Assembly (NCBI RefSeq): GCF_008933155.1
Contig: NZ_WBVP01000007.1
Span: forward strand, 1-64,000
From: Aliivibrio finisterrensis
Lineage (GTDB): Bacteria; Pseudomonadota; Gammaproteobacteria; Enterobacterales; Vibrionaceae
Reading direction: 5' to 3'
Length of the DNA stretch: 64,000 nucleotides
Position numbers and translations under genes: made by a program
Part shown: piece by piece, positions 35,410-43,667 of the stretch
How positions within the stretch are numbered: position 1 is the stretch's first letter
Layout: the number at the start of each line of letters is the position of its first letter
Notes under the pieces: generated by a model
What the model was told of the DNA's origin: nothing
What the model saw: the letters and a program-made list of their open reading frames with translations, nothing else
Database searches by the model: none

Positions 35410-35958
35410 TTACTTAAAGTCATCCATATTAAAGTCATCGAATTCAGCTAACAGATCATCATCGCTTTTCGCTTTGCGCTCTGCGAACTCTGGGAATTCA
35501 GCAATTTCTTCTTCTGTTTCTTCGTCATCTAATAAGCCTAAACGACCCATTAAGTGCTCGATACGTGCTAATTTCTCATCAACGTATTTCTGAAGGCCGG
35601 TACCTAGATTTTCACCATTGTCGAGACGATCTAGAAGAACCATTAGCTGCGCATCATTTTCTAGCATTGCTAATTCTTGTTCGTTGGTTAAACGACGCTC
35701 TTGTTTCGTTGACTTCACTTTCGCTTCAACAACAAGTTGAATTGGTTTTTTACTGCCGATACGTGGATCTTTTTTCTGTGCGAAACGACGGTTTTGCTCT
35801 GCGTTACTTTCAGCATTACGAGCGCCAGCTTTTAAGCCTTTACGCTTTCTCTTACGCTTAATTTCACGACTATCAACATCACGATCGGTACGGTTACGTG
35901 TAACAACAACTGGCTCACTCGCCATTCCCGGCTTACGGGCTTTTTTAATACGGCTCAT
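35410..35958 (-). CDS. yihI: Der GTPase-activating protein YihI
   Basis: A 182-residue, highly charged protein. A basic N-terminus (MSRIKKARKPG... REIKRKRKRKGLKAGARN) is followed by an acidic C-terminus, as in E. coli YihI, which stimulates the ribosome-assembly GTPase Der. The central LERLDNGE-like LLDRLDNGENLGTGLQKYVDEKLARIE fits the family. Its ATG overlaps the stop codon of the upstream methyltransferase by one base, which implies coupled translation. Confidence 0.94.
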   Translation of the reverse strand: MSRIKKARKPGMASEPVVVTRNRTDRDVDSREIKRKRKRKGLKAGARNAESNAEQNRRFAQKKDPRIGSKKPIQLVVEAKVKSTKQERRLTNEQELAMLENDAQLMVLLDRLDNGENLGTGLQKYVDEKLARIEHLMGRLGLLDDEETEEEIAEFPEFAERKAKSDDDLLAEFDDFNMDDFK

Positions 35959-36599
35959 TACTGGGTTTTCCTCAGTAAGATGACATCATTCCCAACAAAT
36001 TCGAGCTCAAGTTGGTAACGCTTTGCTACAAACTCAAACGTTTCTTTGCTGAAAAAGCTGACATGGGTTAAATCATTCTTGTAATGCCAAGTGGCAAACG
36101 CGCTTTCGTCCCTGGCTAGTTTCGTCATGATACCTAACCAACCACCAGGTTTCACCAAACTCAATAACAATTCCAATTCGTTTTGAGGTTGATAAAAATG
36201 CTCTATCGCTTCTGTACAACTGACGAAGTCATACTGCTTAGTAAGCACGTGCTTATCTGGGGCGTAATAAATATCATAGAGTTCGACATGGTGACCCGCT
36301 TCTCTCATCATATGAGCAAGCAATGGTCCAGGGCCACATCCAAAGTCTAGTCCTTGTTGAGGTGTCTCACCAACACGCTGCAACAACGGCTCTGCAAATC
36401 GTGATAGGAAGGTTCGATACCCTTCATCCTCAAGATTATTTTCATGGAGATCATAGTGAGCTTTCTCTGTATCAGAGTCTAAATGATCCGCCTTATCCAC
36501 ATAAACAAGGTGACATTGCTGACAACGGTAATAACGTCGACGCTTATCTTGATGGAAGTCATCAGCGTGTGAATGCTGACACAAAGGGCAAGATTGCAT
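35958..36599 (-). CDS. class I SAM-dependent methyltransferase with zinc-ribbon N-terminus
   Basis: A 213-residue protein. The first 35 residues carry two CxxC pairs (CPLC and CQQC), a likely zinc ribbon, followed by a SAM-binding Rossmann fold with the motif LDFGCGPGPLL at about residue 91. The later VSCTEAIEHF is a typical methyltransferase strand. The substrate is unknown. Linkage to yihI, a ribosome-assembly factor, makes an RNA or ribosome-related target conceivable, but that is only inference. Confidence 0.82.
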   Translation of the reverse strand: MQSCPLCQHSHADDFHQDKRRRYYRCQQCHLVYVDKADHLDSDTEKAHYDLHENNLEDEGYRTFLSRFAEPLLQRVGETPQQGLDFGCGPGPLLAHMMREAGHHVELYDIYYAPDKHVLTKQYDFVSCTEAIEHFYQPQNELELLLSLVKPGGWLGIMTKLARDESAFATWHYKNDLTHVSFFSKETFEFVAKRYQLELEFVGNDVILLRKTQ

Positions 36600-36685
36600 A
36601 TACGCTCACTCCACTACCTGAAAATTCTAGGGCGGGAAGTATACCTGATACTGGTGCAAAGATAATCGTTTTAACGTCTTTTTGA

Positions 36686-36714
36686 TAAAAAAAAGCAGCT
36701 ACGAGAGCTGCTTC
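36686..36714 (-). terminator. Rho-independent terminator after cytochrome c4
   Basis: Read leftward, arms AGCAGCT and AGCTGCT around a short loop are followed by eight T residues. It lies about 40 bases past the cytochrome c4 stop and just before the methyltransferase gene. Confidence 0.85.
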
Positions 36715-36754
36715 TTCAAATTGTGTCGTTAAGCAACAGCAATTACATTACGAA

Positions 36755-37372
36755 TTAATGTAATCCACCAACATATTGAGATAAGGTAGCAATGTCTTTA
36801 TCCGTCAGTTTATTCGCAATATCACGCATCATACCATTCATGTCATTATGACGCTCACCTGAACGAAATTGCTCTAACTGTGCTTTGATATAGTCTGCGT
36901 GTTGACCTGAAATCTTAGGAAAACCAGATAATGAAGTACCATTTCCGCGCGGACCATGACAAGCGATACAAGCCGTAATACCTCGTTGCATATCACCTGC
37001 TAAATACAATGCTTTACCTTCAGGTATAACACGCTCTGGCGTCGTATTATCAGCCATAGGTAATGACGCATAGTAAGCAGAAATATCTTTGATATCTTGC
37101 TCACTTAGTGGCATTGCCATTGCACTCATAACAGGATCCCATCGGCCTTGCTTACCTTGCGTTTCCATACCTAATTTTAGGTCATGAAGTTGCTTCTCAA
37201 GATAACCTGCATGTTGACCCGCTAGGTTTGGGTATTGTGCTAACGCACTGTTACCTTCTTGTCCATGACAAGCTGTGCACGTTACCGATTTTTGCTTTCC
37301 AGCTTCGATATCTCCTTGAGCCCATGTTGAGCAACTAGCTAGGAGAGTTAATATCAGCGCTAATTTTTTCAT
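36755..37372 (-). CDS. dihaem cytochrome c4
   Basis: A 205-residue periplasmic protein with a signal peptide (about 1-19, cleaved after STWA). Two CxxCH haem sites, CTACHG and CIACHG, mark two homologous cytochrome domains. Methionine axial ligands are likely in MSAMAMPL and MMRDIANKL. Cytochrome c4 carries electrons to terminal oxidases such as cbb3. Single gene, with its own terminator. Confidence 0.93.
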   Translation of the reverse strand: MKKLALILTLLASCSTWAQGDIEAGKQKSVTCTACHGQEGNSALAQYPNLAGQHAGYLEKQLHDLKLGMETQGKQGRWDPVMSAMAMPLSEQDIKDISAYYASLPMADNTTPERVIPEGKALYLAGDMQRGITACIACHGPRGNGTSLSGFPKISGQHADYIKAQLEQFRSGERHNDMNGMMRDIANKLTDKDIATLSQYVGGLH

Positions 37373-37658
37373 GACATTCCATTTATTATTATCGTTCCCC
37401 TACAATGAGTTATCCTTTTTTATAGGATTTATTTACATTGTGTTGGATATTAAGCTTCCAGTACCGCTCTAAATTGGCTACAGCATGGTACAATGAGCGA
37501 TCTTTACCGTTTATGCCAAGTTTGACACGATAAAAAAACATTGTGACAACCTTGATGCGTTTATTTTACACATTTTCACAAAAAAGTAATCAGCTGACTA
37601 CAATAATCCTACTTGGATCATTATCTACAGCTTGGTTTCCTTCGAGACGGAGTTAACA

Positions 37659-38306
37659 GTGAGCAAAACTATTCACTACCAAAATACGCACTTTATTACG
37701 AGTGCACCAGATATTCGCCATCTACCTGAAGATGAAGGTATTGAAGTTGCCTTCGCTGGCCGTTCGAATGCGGGTAAATCAAGCGCATTAAACCGCTTAA
37801 CAAACCAAAGAGGCTTAGCGAAAACCTCTAAGACTCCTGGTCGTACGCAATTAATTAACTTATTCAAAGTGGATGAAAACTGCCATATCGTGGATTTACC
37901 AGGATACGGCTTTGCTCAAGTACCGATTGAGATGAAAAAGAAATGGCAGAAATCTTTAGGGGAATACCTACAGAAGCGTCAGTGCTTAAAAGGCTTAGTG
38001 GTATTGATGGATATCCGTCACCCGCTTAAAGATATTGACCAACAACTTGTGTTTTGGGCTGTTGATCAAAATATTCCAGTACAAATCTTATTAACTAAAG
38101 CTGACAAGCTGAAAAGTGGTGCGCGTAAAGCTCAAGTGCTAAAAGTACGTGAAGCTGCTGTCGATTTTGGTGGTGAAGTGGTGGTTGATGCCTTCTCTTC
38201 ATTAAAGGGCATTGGTGTGGATATTCTTCGCGCTAAATTAGACACATGGTTTGCACCGGCTTTTGAAATCGATGACGAATTCATTGAAGAATTAGATGCT
38301 GAGTAA
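37659..38306 (+). CDS. engB: ribosome biogenesis GTPase EngB (YihA/YsxC)
   Basis: Essential GTPase for large-subunit assembly. It has G1 [10 protein letters not shown]3 [12 protein letters not shown]4 [15 protein letters not shown]. The chosen start is GTG at 37659 ([12 protein letters not shown]..., 215 residues), because ACGGAG lies 6 bases upstream and E. coli YihA starts at the equivalent place. An open frame reaches back to 37632 without a ribosome site. The polA-spf-engB order is shared with E. coli. Confidence 0.96.
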   Translation: MSKTIHYQNTHFITSAPDIRHLPEDEGIEVAFAGRSNAGKSSALNRLTNQRGLAKTSKTPGRTQLINLFKVDENCHIVDLPGYGFAQVPIEMKKKWQKSLGEYLQKRQCLKGLVVLMDIRHPLKDIDQQLVFWAVDQNIPVQILLTKADKLKSGARKAQVLKVREAAVDFGGEVVVDAFSSLKGIGVDILRAKLDTWFAPAFEIDDEFIEELDAE

Positions 38307-38317
38307 TCACATCTAAT

Positions 38318-38352
38318 ATCAATCTATATAAACACTATCCGTATAGATTGAT
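38318..38352. terminator. hairpin just after engB
   Basis: Arms ATCAATCTATA (38318-38328) and TATAGATTGAT (38342-38352) with a 13-base loop begin 12 bases after the engB stop. No T tract follows on either strand, so it is only terminator-like. Confidence 0.4.
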
Positions 38353-38370
38353 TCAGCTTCAGCCTGTGAC

Positions 38371-38480
38371 AAAAAATAACCCCACCGTAACAGGTGGGGA
38401 AATGGGAGAGATAAAGAGGTGTTTTTATTTTTCTGCTGCGCATCATGCTACAAACCCTCGCTGTAAACAAACCGCCACAA
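38371..38480 (-). ncRNA. candidate leftward small RNA ending in a strong terminator
   Basis: Arms CCCCACC / GGTGGGG with a 6-base loop at 38380-38399, followed leftward by TTATTTTTT, form a classic minus-strand terminator. No minus-strand gene lies between it and spf (which has its own terminator at 38708), so some short RNA should end here. The sequence before the hairpin is CU-rich (CTCTTTATCTCTCCC), as in many Hfq sRNA seed regions. The 5' end is a guess. From memory, a small RNA called VSsrna24 has been described near spf in A. salmonicida; I cannot confirm identity. Confidence 0.45.
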
Positions 38481-38707
38481 AGCCAATACTGCCAATTAAA
38501 ATAACTAATCCCCTTCAAAGCAAAAAATTCACCTTAAAAACCATTCAATACACAATTAAACAATTTAAAAACAATGACTTAAGATATTTATGTAAATTAA
38601 TTATCAATAAAATAACTTGTAGTAAAATTACATAGAATGAAAGATAAGAAGATATAGAGAAAAACACAGAAAAAGAGAGGGGAATAAGTTTTATGAGGCT
38701 CAGAAAG

Positions 38708-38816
38708 AAAAAACGCCTCAGTCAAAAAGGTTGACTGAGGCGGCTGAATTTAGCCAAATTCAATAACGTGAAACAAAAGGTCTGAAAGATAGAACATCTT
38801 TACCTCTGTACCCTAC
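38708..38816 (-). ncRNA. spf: Spot 42 small RNA
   Basis: Read leftward from 38816, the RNA begins GTAGGGTACAGAGGTAAAGA and continues with CTATCTTTCAGACC and TTGGCTAAATTCAGCCGCC, closely following E. coli Spot 42. It ends in a terminator hairpin CGCCTCAGTC / GACTGAGGCG and six T residues. The length is 109 nt, the same as in E. coli. Spot 42 is an Hfq-dependent regulator of carbon metabolism repressed by cAMP-CRP. It lies between polA and engB, the conserved locus. A -10-like TACATT is about 8 bases upstream of the start. Confidence 0.95.
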
Positions 38817-38928
38817 GCAGATAAATGTACAACAAACGAGCAGTTTTGAAAACCTTTATTTGTAATTTTTTTTCAGTTTCGTATCAAAAAACACAACAAA
38901 TACCTGACAAACTTCACTTTATTTTAGA

Positions 38929-38958
38929 TAAAAAAAAGCCAACGCGTGCGCTGGCTCA
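38929..38958 (-). terminator. Rho-independent terminator after polA
   Basis: Read leftward, AGCCAGCGC and GCGTTGGCT pair around a short loop, followed by a run of eight T residues. It lies about 70 bases past the polA stop and upstream of the spf promoter. Confidence 0.85.
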
Positions 38959-39029
38959 TAGTTTTTATTTTCAATGTAACTAAATTACAACTTAATCAGT
39001 TACATCAAATGATGCATAGTACATCATAA

Positions 39030-41831
39030 TTAGTGTGCTTCATCCCAATTGTTGCCCGCATCAGCTTCTGCGACTAATGGAACATCGAGTTCAACGGCCG
39101 ATTCCATCAATGCCTTCACCTTATTGGTGATTTCATCGAGTGCATCTTCTTGCACTTCAAATACCAATTCATCGTGTACTTGCATTAACAAGTTAACTCG
39201 ACCATTACCTTCCGCTTCAATCCAGTTATCCACTAAGATCATAGCTTTTTTGATAATATCAGCCGCTGTGCCTTGCATTGGGGCGTTAATAGCCGCACGT
39301 TCTGCCGCTTTACGACGCATGCCATTTCGAGCATTAATTTCAGGTAAATGCAGACGACGTCCATATAGCGTCTCAACATAGCCTTGTTCGGTTGCTAGTA
39401 AACGAGTCTCTTCCATGTACTGCATGACGCCAGGATAACGCTCAAAATACACATTCATGTAATCTTGCGCTTCACCACGAGAAATACCAATTTGCTTCGC
39501 AAGACCAAAGGCACTCATGCCATAAATTAACCCGAAGTTGATCGCTTTTGCACGACGACGATCTTCAGAGGTCACTTCTTCAATAGATACGCCCTTCACT
39601 TCTGCCGCTGTTGCTGAGTGAATATCTTTACCTGCTGAGAAAGCTTCTAATAACGCTTTATCTTGAGATAAGTGCGCCATGATACGTAGCTCAATTTGAG
39701 AGTAATCGACGGCTAAGATTTTCCAACCATGAGGAGCCACAAACGCTTGGCGAATACGACGACCTTCTTCATTACGAATTGGAATATTCTGTAAGTTTGG
39801 ATCGGTCGATGATAAACGACCTGTCGCCGTTACTGCTTGATGATAAGAGGTATGTACTCGCCCCGTAGATGGGTTAATCATCTTAGGTAACTTATCAGTG
39901 TAAGTGGATTTCAATTTAGCTAGGCCACGATACTCTAAGATCAGCTTAGGCAATTCATAATCTAGTGCTAGTTCTTGCAGTACTTCTTCATTCGTCGATG
40001 CCGCACCTGATGGGGTTTTCTTAATGACGGGCAGTTCCATTTTTTCAAATAGAATCGCTTGAAGCTGTTTTGGTGAGTTCATATTGAACACTTGACCAGC
40101 CACTTCATACGCGGCTTTTTCTAGTTCATCAAGGCGTTGACCAATTTCAAGCGACTGTGCAGACAGCAGCATATCATCAATATATACGCCCTTTCTTTCC
40201 ATACGAGAAAGCACTGAAACAAGAGGCAATTCAATATCAGTAAATACTGATTTTAGTTTCTCATCAACTTCTAGCTTAGCGTTTAATACATGGTGTAGGC
40301 GTAATGTGATATCTGCATCTTCAGCAGCATAAGGGGCCGCTTCATCTAATGCGATTTGGTTAAACGTAAGTTGTTTTTTACCTTTACCCGCAATGTCTTC
40401 AAATGAAATGGTGTTATGCTGAAGGTAACGTAGCGCTAGGCTATCCATATTGTGTTTACCAGCAACACTGTTATACACATAAGATTCAAGCATTGTATCG
40501 AATTTAATGCCTTTCATCTCGATATCGTAACGCGCTAATACACTTGCATCGTATTTTAAGTTTTGGCCTACTTTTGCTTTGCTGTCGTCTTCTAAATACG
40601 GCTTTAGTTGCTCTAGAACCCAATCGCGATCAAGTTGTTCTGGTGCATCAAGATAATCGTGAGCAACAGGTAGATAGGCAGCTTCGCCTTCTTCAATAGC
40701 AAAAGATAAGCCGATTAAATTAGCCACCATGTAATCTAGGCTATCCGTTTCAGTATCAAATGCAGCAACATCCGCATTAGTAAGTTTCTCTAGCCATACG
40801 TTAAATGCTTCTTTGGTTAAAATCGTTTCGTATTTTGAACGATCAACCTGAGCGGCAACAATCACATCTTCAGGATCAGTACTTTCTGTTGCTGTATTTT
40901 TGGTAGCGCGGTTTGCCGATGTTTCATGTGAAACGATCTTACCGTCACCGCCGTCTAACACTTCTGTTAACCAACGTTTAAAATTCATTTGACCAAACAT
41001 TTGGATCAATTCATCCACATTTGGTTCTTGTTTCACTAATTCTTCTGGACGTTGATCTAATTCAACATCAAGTTTAATGGTTGCTAATTCATAAGAAAGG
41101 TAAGCCCCCTCTTTATTATCAACAAGCTTCTTCGCCATGGTTTTTGAACCACGGAAACCAAGGGGTGCAATATCATCAAGATTGGCGTAAAGCGCTTCTA
41201 AGCCACCAATGCCTTGTAATAGTGCTGTCGCAGTTTTATCACCCACGCCAGGAACACCCGGAATGTTGTCGACCTTATCGCCCATCAGTGCTAGGTAATC
41301 AATAATAAGCTCAGGGCCAATACCAAACTTCTCAACAACGCCTTCAGGCCCCATAACAACATTAGTCATGGTATTAATTAGCGTGACGTTTTCATCAACT
41401 AACTGTGCCATGTCTTTATCACCCGTACTGATCAGTACCGGGATACCCGCTTTTGACGCTTGAGATGCCAATGTACCAATAACATCATCCGCTTCTACGC
41501 CTGGAATTGAAATTAGAGGTAAGCCCATTGCTTTAATCAGTTTATGCAGTGGTTCAATTTGGCAACGCAGATCATCCGGCATTGGCGGACGATTTGCTTT
41601 GTACTCTGGGTACATATCGTTACGAAAGGTTTTTCCTTTTGCATCGAAAATAACCGCAATACGATCGGTTTCAAATTGCTTTAACAGACTACGCAGCATA
41701 TTGATAACACCATACACCGCCCCTGTTGGTTGGCCATCGCCATTAGTAAAGTTAGGTGCCGCATGATAAGCGCGGAAAAGGTACGAAGAACCATCCACTA
41801 AAATAAATGGGTTATCAGGAATGTTTGCCAT
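39030..41831 (-). CDS. polA: DNA polymerase I
   Basis: A 933-residue repair and Okazaki-fragment polymerase. Three domains: 5'-3' flap exonuclease (about 1-290, with [12 protein letters not shown] and [18 protein letters not shown]), 3'-5' proofreading exonuclease (about 325-520, active-site DTETD retained), and polymerase (about 550-933) with motif [16 protein letters not shown], the O-helix [15 protein letters not shown], and motif [11 protein letters not shown]. All catalytic residues appear present. Full-length. Confidence 0.98.
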   Translation of the reverse strand: MANIPDNPFILVDGSSYLFRAYHAAPNFTNGDGQPTGAVYGVINMLRSLLKQFETDRIAVIFDAKGKTFRNDMYPEYKANRPPMPDDLRCQIEPLHKLIKAMGLPLISIPGVEADDVIGTLASQASKAGIPVLISTGDKDMAQLVDENVTLINTMTNVVMGPEGVVEKFGIGPELIIDYLALMGDKVDNIPGVPGVGDKTATALLQGIGGLEALYANLDDIAPLGFRGSKTMAKKLVDNKEGAYLSYELATIKLDVELDQRPEELVKQEPNVDELIQMFGQMNFKRWLTEVLDGGDGKIVSHETSANRATKNTATESTDPEDVIVAAQVDRSKYETILTKEAFNVWLEKLTNADVAAFDTETDSLDYMVANLIGLSFAIEEGEAAYLPVAHDYLDAPEQLDRDWVLEQLKPYLEDDSKAKVGQNLKYDASVLARYDIEMKGIKFDTMLESYVYNSVAGKHNMDSLALRYLQHNTISFEDIAGKGKKQLTFNQIALDEAAPYAAEDADITLRLHHVLNAKLEVDEKLKSVFTDIELPLVSVLSRMERKGVYIDDMLLSAQSLEIGQRLDELEKAAYEVAGQVFNMNSPKQLQAILFEKMELPVIKKTPSGAASTNEEVLQELALDYELPKLILEYRGLAKLKSTYTDKLPKMINPSTGRVHTSYHQAVTATGRLSSTDPNLQNIPIRNEEGRRIRQAFVAPHGWKILAVDYSQIELRIMAHLSQDKALLEAFSAGKDIHSATAAEVKGVSIEEVTSEDRRRAKAINFGLIYGMSAFGLAKQIGISRGEAQDYMNVYFERYPGVMQYMEETRLLATEQGYVETLYGRRLHLPEINARNGMRRKAAERAAINAPMQGTAADIIKKAMILVDNWIEAEGNGRVNLLMQVHDELVFEVQEDALDEITNKVKALMESAVELDVPLVAEADAGNNWDEAH

Positions 41832-42238
41832 GATCGGTATTATCCAGAGATTTGATGAACTGTAAGTTTCATTTTATACCCAAGTAACTTCAAGATGCTA
41901 GTTTCCACGATAATTGCTTCGCTATCTTCTACAAATAGATCGTGCTTTTCTCCATCTTTTGAGAAAAAACCGCAATTCACACAAGCACTCTTTCTGTGGA
42001 TAAGTCTGTTTGTAATTATTTTTAGCCTAATTAATAACTATTTTATCAATTCAAAATAAGCAAATTTAAAACTAAAAAATCAAAAGCTTAGATCGCATAC
42101 AGCGATCCCAAAAGAGATCCTTACTTGATCATGCTTTGTGGACAATAATATTAAATCCGCTCTTTTTTTGCGAAAAAACACTCAATTTATAACCCTGAAA
42201 ATTGATTAAAAATCGGAATAACATGTCAAAAAATAAAC
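41832..42238. other. polA-ryhB intergenic region with GATC cluster and DnaA boxes
   Basis: This 407-bp gap has no credible gene. It begins with the word ATACCCAAGTAACTTCAAGA (from 41877), a form I recall as dispersed in Vibrio genomes. A perfect DnaA box (TGTGGATAA, 41995-42003) is followed by an AT-rich stretch (about 42004-42085), then four GATC sites at 42091, 42104, 42116 and 42127 (spacing 13, 12, 11), then a near-match DnaA box TGTGGACAA at 42137-42145. The polA promoter is also expected here. It is not oriC, since no gidA/mioC context is present. Confidence 0.6.
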
Positions 42239-42273
42239 AAAAAAAAGCGGCGTCTTCGAAAAGAAGCGCCGCT
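42239..42273 (-). terminator. Rho-independent terminator of ryhB
   Basis: Read leftward, AGCGGCGCTTC and GAAGACGCCGCT pair around a 5-base loop with a single mismatch, followed by eight T residues. It is one of the strongest terminators in the window. Confidence 0.92.
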
Positions 42274-42416
42274 CAGCAAAAGAGAATAATGATAACCGTT
42301 AACTTAGAAACGTTATCACTACTCATGGAGCTGATTTACACTGGAAGCAATGTGAGCAATGTCGTGCCTTCTTGGAGCAATACGGGGTAAACCATAGTGC
42401 GTAGCTCCCTGAAGAC
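42239..42416 (-). ncRNA. ryhB: iron-responsive small RNA RyhB
   Basis: Read leftward, the RNA contains GCACGACATTGCTCACATTG and then CTTCCAGT, identical to the core of E. coli RyhB, the part that pairs with target mRNAs. The predicted size of about 178 nt (start from the promoter below, end from the terminator) is larger than E. coli RyhB (90 nt), in line with the long RyhB of V. cholerae, which also lies near polA. RyhB represses iron-using proteins when Fur is inactive. The opposite-strand 55- to 62-codon frame here is a shadow. The 5' end is approximate. Confidence 0.93.
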
Positions 42417-42421
42417 AAGGT

Positions 42422-42450
42422 AATAATAACCATTCTCATTTAAATTGCAA
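42422..42450 (-). promoter_or_regulatory. ryhB promoter with overlapping Fur box
   Basis: Read leftward, -35 TTGCAA (42445-42450), a 16-base spacer and -10 TATTAT (42423-42428) predict a start near 42416. A Fur box covers the -10 and spacer: TAATAACCATTCTCA (42424-42438) matches the 7-1-7 consensus at 12 of 14 informative positions. Fe-Fur bound here would block RNA polymerase. Confidence 0.85.
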
Positions 42451-42512
42451 TGGTTAAATGAGAAAAGATCTCAACAAAATCACTAATTCTTTTATTTTCA
42501 AAAGATTAGACA

Positions 42513-42541
42513 TAAAAAAGGTCAGCAAAATGCTGACCTTC
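42513..42541 (-). terminator. Rho-independent terminator after yhhQ
   Basis: Read leftward, AAGGTCAGC and GCTGACCTT pair around a 5-base loop, followed by a T run. It separates the yhhQ transcript from the ryhB promoter, confirming that ryhB is an independent unit. Confidence 0.9.
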
Positions 42542-42560
42542 CTTCTTAAAACACAAATAA

Positions 42561-43235
42561 CTATGAAACCTGCGGAGGTTGCGTTGCTAATTGATGTCCT
42601 TCAGAAGTTAGCTTACGAGTTAGATAATTCAATAACACGCCATACATTGGTACAAATAGACCTAAACTGATCACCAGTTTAAAGCCATAATCAACCAATG
42701 CGATCTCTGTCCAATGCTCTGCCATGAAAGCATCTGGGCTTTGATAGAAAGCAATGCTAAAGAAAGCAAGCGTATCTAATGCGTTACCAAACAATGTCGA
42801 GCACGTCGGAGCGACCCACCACTGTTTTAGCTGACGTAGACGATTAAATACGTGCACATCTAAAATTTGCCCAAGTAGGTAAGCCATAAAGCTTGCTATC
42901 GCAATACGCGCAACGAATAAATTAAACTCTCCAAGCTGGGAAAAACCTTGATACTGGCCTTCAAAAAAGACAACAGATAAGACATACGATACCGCTAATG
43001 CTGGCAACATAACAAAGAAGATAATGCTTCTTGCCATTTTGGCACCAAAAATACGAACCGTTAAATCTGTCGCTAAGAAAATGAAAGGAAAGGTAAATGC
43101 ACCCCAAGTGGTATGAAACCCAAAAATAGTAAAGGGTAACTGAACCAAATAGTTACTTGATGCAATAATTACAAGGTGGAACACTACAAGGAAGGATAAA
43201 GCGTTGCGCTGTTGCGCGGGCGTAAATGTACTCAT
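42561..43235 (-). CDS. yhhQ: queuosine precursor transporter (VUT family)
   Basis: A 224-residue membrane protein with about six hydrophobic helices. The signature WGAFTFPFIFLATDLTVRIFG and LDVHVFNRLRQLKQWWVAPTCS identify COG1738/YhhQ, which imports preQ0/preQ1 for queuosine in tRNA. A preQ1-like riboswitch directly in front (43241-43275) supports this substrate independently. Separate transcription unit with its own terminator. Confidence 0.94.
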   Translation of the reverse strand: MSTFTPAQQRNALSFLVVFHLVIIASSNYLVQLPFTIFGFHTTWGAFTFPFIFLATDLTVRIFGAKMARSIIFFVMLPALAVSYVLSVVFFEGQYQGFSQLGEFNLFVARIAIASFMAYLLGQILDVHVFNRLRQLKQWWVAPTCSTLFGNALDTLAFFSIAFYQSPDAFMAEHWTEIALVDYGFKLVISLGLFVPMYGVLLNYLTRKLTSEGHQLATQPPQVS

Positions 43236-43240
43236 ATAAG

Positions 43241-43275
43241 TACCTTTTTGTCATTGGGGGCGAGGGAACCCAAAT
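43241..43275 (-). promoter_or_regulatory. preQ1-I-type riboswitch of yhhQ
   Basis: Read leftward, stem TTGGG/CCCAA encloses the loop that starts TTCCCTCGCC; the tail TGACAAAAAGG is A-rich. CCT of the loop can pair with AGG of the tail, giving the H-type pseudoknot of preQ1-I aptamers (UUC-UAG ... CUA in the B. subtilis version). The AAAAAGG pairing partner is also the ribosome site, 7 bases from the ATG, so ligand binding should block translation. Identified by eye only; the fold has not been computed. Confidence 0.75.
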
Positions 43276-43373
43276 TAAACACAAAGCTAAAATTACCGTT
43301 TATTTACGTAATAACTCTAGCCAATTTTCAGGGCGGTGATTATACATTAACCGCTTTTGATCACAAGAGGTGC

Positions 43374-43664
43374 TTAAAACAAACCTGCGATAAACGCTAA
43401 CTCTTCTTGATTCTCGGTACGAGCTAAGGCTTCTAGCCAAACCGAATTAGAGTAATGCTCAGCACGCAGCATAAATTGTGCGCCTTCAAAGTCGATTAGC
43501 CAAGAATGTAAATCCGCATCCATTTGCTGCTCTGTAATTGTAGCATCCATGGCTCTCACTAGCTGCTTACCTATCATTTCAAACGAATCAAAATCAAACT
43601 CTGGAATAGAAAAAATGATCCGCCCGGCGTCTTTATCAAACTCAATCACTGAAAATAAACTCAT
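43374..43664 (-). CDS. small conserved protein, possible DUF3630 family
   Basis: A 96-residue acidic, cytosolic-looking protein (MSLFSVIEFDKDAGRIIF..., ending ELAFIAGLF). No transmembrane segment or catalytic motif is visible. It starts 3 bases after the recQ stop codon on the same strand, so it is likely co-transcribed with recQ. I believe similar small proteins follow recQ in other Vibrio genomes (DUF3630), but that is from memory. Confidence 0.65.
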   Translation of the reverse strand: MSLFSVIEFDKDAGRIIFSIPEFDFDSFEMIGKQLVRAMDATITEQQMDADLHSWLIDFEGAQFMLRAEHYSNSVWLEALARTENQEELAFIAGLF

Positions 43665-43667
43665 GAC

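Noticed and set aside
37632-37658. N-terminal extension of engB from a TTG at 37632
   Set aside because: ACGGAG sits 6 bases before the GTG at 37659, where the family start aligns.
38324-38635. Short ORFs on both strands downstream of engB
   Set aside because: They run across the engB hairpin and the minus-strand terminator, lack ribosome sites and show no protein-like composition.
41995-42145. Idea that this is the chromosomal origin oriC
   Set aside because: Only one perfect DnaA box, no 13-mer array, and no gidA or mioC beside it; kept only as an origin-like region.
42202-42390. A 62-codon rightward ORF (or 55 codons from 42223) with a lysine-rich start
   Set aside because: It lies antisense to ryhB and its lysine/serine/arginine run is the ryhB terminator read backwards.
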